Below are positions 58,441 to 64,000 of a DNA stretch of 64,000 bases, piece by piece (the first letter of the stretch is position 1; the number at the start of each line of letters is the position of its first letter). A model generated the notes under the pieces. The model did no database searches, was not told the origin of the DNA, and worked only from the letters and a program-made list of their open reading frames with translations. This stretch comes from Aurelia coerulea (lineage: Eukaryota > Cnidaria > Scyphozoa > Semaeostomeae > Ulmaridae), in assembly GCA_039566865.1 (NCBI GenBank), contig CM076954.1, forward strand, positions 16,702,001 to 16,766,000. The letters are read 5' to 3'. Both the position numbers and the translations under genes were made by a program.

Positions 58441-59393
58441 CATGTAAAGAGGCCTAAAATTAAATTGCAAGGAACCCAACGGATCAGTGAAGAACCTCAC
58501 ACAGAAGGAACCTCGCACAGAAACTCGCACAGAACAATACGCAATGGCATTTTACCCCTCTGAAAAGTTGCAGGAGATAGATTTTCTAACCATACTGATG
58601 TTTTTCAATCCCATCACAATAAAAAGATTATCTCTCACCCGTGAACGATTGTACTTCCTTTATTGTTCTGCGTGAGTACGGTATATTTCCAGTTACAGTG
58701 CTCATAAAAATGCGAACAAGGATTCAAAACTACTTCAATCTCCCAGCTATCAAGTAGAATTTGATTTATCCCAATCCATCTGTTACTCTTGGTGCCATTG
58801 GTGCCATGAATTTCAGAAATGGGAACTTTTCCTGGCTCACACCAGTACTGTTGGAGCATTTGCTCCAGGCCTGAGAGATCTTGTGATATGAAAAAAAGAG
58901 ATCTTGCAAAATCTGATAGTTGATCATGGTACAAAAATATAACAAACAGGTGTCAAGTTTACCATGCCACTTTTTAATTTGGGTTGATATTCGTCCTTGC
59001 TGAAGCTCATATTTTTTAGAGTTCAAAATGCCACATGAAATTGCAGGATATAGTAATTTTTATAAAAATACGATATGAAATTACAATGATAATGTTCAAT
59101 AAAAGCTTCTTTGAGTTGTTGTTTCATCAACTCTTTTTGGAAAGAATGAAATATAATGATCTCTGAAATCGATTGGATGTTTAAAGAAAGCAGCACATAT
59201 GGGCCACCCAGTCTAGATAACTGTTGTTTTTACTTGGAAAGTCTTAGCTTAAAAACATTTGATTTCTACAATGGGACACAGGAGTTGAGAAATAAGGTGC
59301 ATAGTTAATTTAGCCCCGCGTTTTTTAGGCCTAAAAGAATATGAATGTGTTGCTTAGATTCTTGCTAAGGGACAGGCCAAAATTTATTATATT
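58441..59393. other. Spacer
   Basis: Positions about 58800-58846 (GGGAACTTTTCCTGGCTCAC) resemble the right end of the TA-flanked element at 13875-16110. No gene is supported. Confidence 0.4.
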
Positions 59394-59885
59394 ACATGGC
59401 CGGTGGAGAACAAAAATTCTTGCAAAAAAATCTGCTCGCCCTGTATGAAATTATTGCCAAAAAACCAACTGCCCCGTCACCCTTTCCTTAAAAAAATGTA
59501 TCTGCCCCGTATTCATGAACAACAAATGTTGTATCGTACCACCGATGAATTAGCCAAAGACCATAACATAATCAATTCTTGCCTTTACGAGACTTTGTCA
59601 ACGAAGAAATCGACGTTGAAGATGAAGAGAATGACCGATGAATCGTTCTTGTAAGTAACTGACAAGGACATTTTGCGTCATGTTCATACACATCCTTCCA
59701 AGCATTTCTCAACTTGCATGATCCACAATTTTCGCCTCAAAATGTGCCATTTCATAGTTCAAACTTCATCTTGAGCTTATAAAAAGGTACTGCCCCGTTC
59801 ATAATTGCTTTGTAAAAAGTGTTGACCCAGTTCTGTACAAGCTAAAAAAAAGTAGTTACCCCGTTACGTTTTGCACCGGCCATGT
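59394..59885. mobile_element. TIR element, ACATGGCCGGTG type
   Basis: ACATGGCCGGTG at 59394 and CACCGGCCATGT ending at 59885 are perfect inverted ends. The interior has repeated TGCCCCGT motifs in a T/A-rich background. The 83-codon frame in it is a repeat artefact. Confidence 0.65.
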
Positions 59886-60548
59886 TATAAAATAAACTTT
59901 GCACTGTCCCTAAGTGCTATGGTTTTAACCGACTGTTACGATCATATGGAAACCAGCCTTTAGTCTTCATTTGTCCGTTTGTCGCAGTTCTCAGTTGTTG
60001 CGACGTTATATTACTAGAATCAATACTCACTGCATGATAAGACTGATGCACCGATTCTAGATCGAACGAACGTTTGAACAGCGGTATCCAAAATTTGAAA
60101 TTTGCATTTAAACTTTTAAAGGGGCTTCAGCAACCGACATGCCATGTGAAAGCATCTCTTTTTATGGCTAATATGGCGACAACCGCCAGTTGAAAGAGCC
60201 TCTATAAATCTTGATGATTTGGTATATAATGAAGTTCACATTTCAAACCAAAGCATTTCTCCTTCTCTTTGACTATGCTTTGCTGCTAATAGTGTGTTCC
60301 GGCCCTTTAAAATGTGTGTGCTGAATGCTTCGCATATAATCTTATTGGTTCTTTAAATCATGTTCACAATTAGTTGTGGTACCTGATGATTTTACTATTT
60401 CATGTGCTTTTTTGAAAATATCTGATGTTTCCGAAGAAAGAGTCCGTTCTGTATAATGGAGGTGATGATTGTCACATGCTTTTTTCAGTCTTTAGACCTA
60501 AACCATTTTTAAGGAGGCTATGTTGCTTAAATGGAAGCAAATCTGTAA

Positions 60549-60760
60549 GCATCATTGTTTTGAGGCACGTGTCTGTTGTTTTTTGTAAATTGTTTGGTTG
60601 CTTCACCGAAGTCACCAGAAAGTTACCGTAAAAATCCACTTCTGTCGAAGCAATAACAAAGATATCAATGTTTGGTTTGTTCCTTCGTGAAGTACAAAGA
60701 TCTATCTTCAAAATGGTTCTTTTATTTTAGAAAAACAGATAAAACGTATGTGTGATATTT
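60549..60760. repeat. Repeat shared with the DDR-like 3' region
   Basis: This aligns with 20440-20645: CGTGTCTGTTGTTTT, TTTGGTTGCT and, further on, TCTTCAAAATGG with GTGTGATAT lie in the same order. It could be a dispersed repeat or a relic of a duplicated DDR-like 3' UTR; no kinase coding sequence is seen upstream. Confidence 0.45.
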
Positions 60761-63457
60761 CATATCAAAAACTACAAAATCAACGTTTCCACCGAAATTT
60801 GGAGGCGGATCCCCTTCAAAGTGTCATGCAGTGGGGAAAATTTACTGAGAAAATGTGATAAAAATTTCATCATGGAATGATACAAACGTTGTTTCTTCTC
60901 TCGTTTTGGAGCACTAAGTTTCATTAATATTTCGTAGTTATGGTTTGCTATTTATTACGAAATCCACGACTATTTTGAGTAGTCCAAAAGTATGATCTTT
61001 TAACTTCTTCAGTCTGAATGAAGGTAGCAAATTTTAGATGTATGCACTCTCTTCCTAAAGCCGTGGTCAAACAAGAAAACAATGTTTTGCAAAGCATTGG
61101 AGATGCGCTTGTAGCTATTAAATGACTCTTGTCGTTGTGGCTTCGTTGCAAAACACTGTGCGACAAACATTTTGCTTATAACAAACAGAAAATGTTTTCA
61201 AACTTCTCAAAGAACATGCCCAACAAATTGCACTTGTTACGCTACGTAACGTGGCAAGCAAATCTCAAATGTGTTACAAAGTACTCCAGCTGTCCTACAA
61301 ATGGTTTGCAGACAGATACAGCAAGAGGCAAAAATAGGAAATAGATTTTAGGACTTGCTTCAAAATGTGTATATTTTCACTCAAGGTGATTTCTGTGTGG
61401 GTGCAGTTGCATACTTCTCGGCATCTGTTTGATATGACATGGATGATTATCTGTATGAATTTTTATAAATGAGCAGTGCACCTGTCTTGGCGAACGTGCT
61501 TCACATTTAGTGATCCTTTAGATCGTGACAGGTCCGGCCGTTTCTCCTAGGTTTCTCGTGTGCTCATTTGAGCGTTTGGATTCAGTGCTGAGGAGAGGGG
61601 GGTTAGAGGGGCCAAAGACCTGGGACTCTTGGCCATAGCGACCCATAAATAATAAATCGGTTTTTCAACGTATGTCTCAGATGTCTCAAATGCATGGCCC
61701 TAGACCAGAGCCCGTGGTGAAAAGGGGCCGGAGATCTGCAGTCAAGTTTCTCTGCGATGTCAGATTCAGTGCACATTGATGACAGTGAGCGGTCTCTTCT
61801 GGCCAAATGGTTGATGGAAGGTAGTTCTTTACAAATTTGAGCTTACTGAACCATCTTCAACAGATGTAACACTATTAGGCAAGTCAGAAACACCGCCACA
61901 CTCTCATGTCATAATTCTTGTGAATAATGATTGGTTCTTTCAATGATATGATAATTGTATCAATTTGTTTAGAGGTATAAAATATCTACCAGAGGAGTCT
62001 AGCGACTTTACTTTCAAGAATTTTCTTTGAGGCCACAAAGTGGGTTCTCACTCTGGGGCTCTGGTGCACTTGGGCGCCTTCAGTGTTCTTTTCATAATTT
62101 GTCTTGCAAGGGGCACATGGTGCATCTAGGCCCCCGACGAGATCAGGAAAGTGGGGGGGGGCCAAACTTGATACAAAAAAATTACCACAATACAACGTGA
62201 TGAGCTGCCTTTCAGAACGGCATGATTTGCAAAAAAGTGGGGGGGCCATGGCCCCCCCCCCCCCCCCCCCCCCCGTCGTCGGAGGCCCTGCAGCATTCCG
62301 ACCCGCCACCCATAGATCCTCTCCGCAGCCTTGTTTGGATTACAAGGTACCTTTTAACTGTGGTGATCATGGACACCAGGTTTAAAACCGTCTTCTTGAC
62401 GGATTTGTGCAGAGAAACTTTGTTACTGATCCCGATAGATAAATTGCTTGTCTCAACTGGTATAGCACAAAGGGCTAATAAATCGTTATCTACTAAAAGG
62501 TATGCTTTGACACACTTGTGTTGTTCGTTGCCAAGCACCATTTTAATTTGCCTTCCCACGTCTTACTGTTTTTCTTGATGAAAGATTATTTGCTTGAAAA
62601 GGCGAATAAGTCTATGATACAGCAAATTCTATTAGAAGCTGTCGGCCAATCAGAATTGTAAGGTCGTATATATATTTTTTGGTTACAACTGACTTTATTA
62701 TCTGGAAGCCTATTTGAAAAGGGGAATCTGTATGCTAACCGGCCGTGGGTGGATTTTCCTTACAAACACAAAATATCTTGGAAGCCAGGTTTATGACCTG
62801 TGTGCTAAATATAACGTAGACTTTCTTGATGCAGCCTGCCCTGCATCAGTTGATTCTCATTAGGACATTTGGAAAAATCTTGAAATGACGACTATAACTG
62901 CAACAGCAACAGCAACAGCAGAGCGAGTTTTATAAAGTGAAAGATTTGGGTTTCCGAGAAGGCAAAGCGATTTGCCCTTCAGGGGAATAGATTTGACTAG
63001 ACTGATGGACAAACAGAAGAGAAGGCAAAGCATGATAGTTGGCTACACCAAAGTGTAAAGTCTGTTTTTGAGGTCGCCAAATCTATTTGTCTTTATCAGT
63101 ACCTGCAACCCGCACCTTTCGTTTTACAACATTCACCCTTGCCAGCTGCAACGCAATGTTGCGTTTATTTCAGAGTATCAGTTTCAGTAGATTCATGGTT
63201 TTATGTGCGAGCTTTATTTTCCGAGTTCTTACTGTATCCTTGAAGACTCGTACAGAATCCCATAATTTTTTTGTTCTTTACATTTCTACCTAGCAAACGA
63301 AGGTAGTTTTAGAACGCTGAAAAGCCATAGGAGAAGTTGAGCTTATCGAAGCAGCGTTTTGGTCCTTCCTCTCGATGTGACCACACCTCGTGATTCCTTT
63401 CGCCTGGAATTAAAGAGAGTTGGCGACTCTCCTCGCACTTTATAGCAGGTTCGGCAG
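60761..63457. other. Terminal spacer
   Basis: This contains G/C runs around 62152-62274, including GGGGGGGCCATGGCCCCCC followed by a C run of 23, and a (CAACAG)n tract at 62900-62921. No gene can be supported. Confidence 0.45.
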
Positions 63458-63523
63458 GGCGGGGACTCGAACCACCAACCTTCAGATTGGTAGTCAAGCG
63501 TGCTGTTACTGAGCCATCCCCGC
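63458..63523 (-). repeat. tRNA-like SINE head or tRNA pseudogene
   Basis: On the minus strand, a perfect 7-bp acceptor-like pair (GCGGGGA with TCCCCGC), an A-box-like TGGCTCAGTAAC and a perfect B box GGTTCGAGTCC are present. The anticodon stem ACCAA/TTGGT closes an 8-base loop rather than 7, so a functional tRNA is doubtful; a tRNA-derived SINE is preferred. Confidence 0.5.
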
Positions 63524-64000
63524 AGAAAGCCCATAATTGTGGCTCTGATTCAAGATTTGCTACAAGCATAATTCCCTTTAAAAATAACAGCAAACATAGT
63601 CACTATCATGAAACACATTTGAGTCATTGACTAAAGAGTTCAGAAAGAAGATTTTATGATCATTTTGATAATTGAGCATTATTGTTAACTTATTAAACCG
63701 TTTTTGGGACCCGCAGAATGTTCCACTTGTCGTAACCTCATTGCCAGAAAAGCGTGTATTGTAAGATACTTACCTGCTGGAAGTCCTTTCATGCAGAATT
63801 CATATTCGAATCTAATAGGTAATCGAAAATGAAATCGAAAGAAGAACATGACAGGACGCATTTAGGCTTCAAAGACCTTCGTTGTTCTCCTTGCAAAGCT
63901 GGCTATTGGTAAACAACTCCACTGTTTTTCCTTCAATAGCACAGAACAGCTCTCATGTTCAAAATAGAATTACATAACATATGTCCCAGCATACACCGCA

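Noticed and set aside
62104..62559. Frames with long proline or glycine runs
   Set aside because: The runs are translations of C and G homopolymers at 62252-62274 and neighbouring repeats, not protein features.
63458..63523. Functional tRNA gene
   Set aside because: The acceptor stem and B box are good but the anticodon loop has eight bases and the D arm is poor, so a tRNA-derived repeat is more likely.

Overview
This is a eukaryotic (metazoan) window, most likely from an anthozoan cnidarian such as a coral or sea anemone. Three things point there: GT-AG introns with consistent phases, a discoidin-domain receptor tyrosine kinase, and a dense load of LINE, Penelope, gypsy and foldback repeats of kinds common in coral genomes. 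The species assignment is an inference from recalled repeat and gene families; no search was run.

Three host genes can be assembled. (1) A discoidin domain receptor (DDR)-like receptor tyrosine kinase lies on the + strand at 7025-20339, with six coding exons that join in phase into about 755 residues: signal peptide, one discoidin domain, Ser/Thr/Pro stalk, transmembrane helix, tyrosine-rich juxtamembrane region and kinase. It lacks the second (discoidin-like) ectodomain of vertebrate DDRs. (2) An EF-hand mitochondrial carrier of the SLC25A24/SCaMC type lies on the - strand at 53627-28103, with five coding exons and about 455 residues. (3) A 506-residue, apparently intronless SLC7/LAT-type amino-acid transporter lies on the - strand at 48335-46815, nested in the 12.9-kb first intron of the carrier. 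The DDR and carrier genes converge on a repeat-filled spacer at 20.3-28.1 kb. There is no operon-like organisation; the genes act separately, in membrane signalling, mitochondrial solute transport and plasma-membrane amino-acid transport.

Most of the rest is mobile DNA. Positions 1-3232 (-) hold a Ty3/gypsy gag-pol with one frame break, running off the left edge. Positions 3366-5627 (+) hold a 5'-truncated LINE. Positions 30.8-34.6 kb (+) hold a Penelope-like element with an unbroken 983-codon RT + GIY-YIG frame, a large inverted repeat at its 5' end and a hammerhead-like motif downstream. Positions 35.5-37.8 kb hold a palindromic element carrying THAP-domain sequence, with a LINE inserted in one arm.

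Spread through introns and spacers are at least seven families of terminal-inverted-repeat or fully palindromic elements. Several are nested two or three deep and keep readable target-site duplications: TA, 7 bp, 8 bp and 9-10 bp. The region from about 54.9 to 64 kb has no gene I can support, only repeats and one possible signal-peptide exon.
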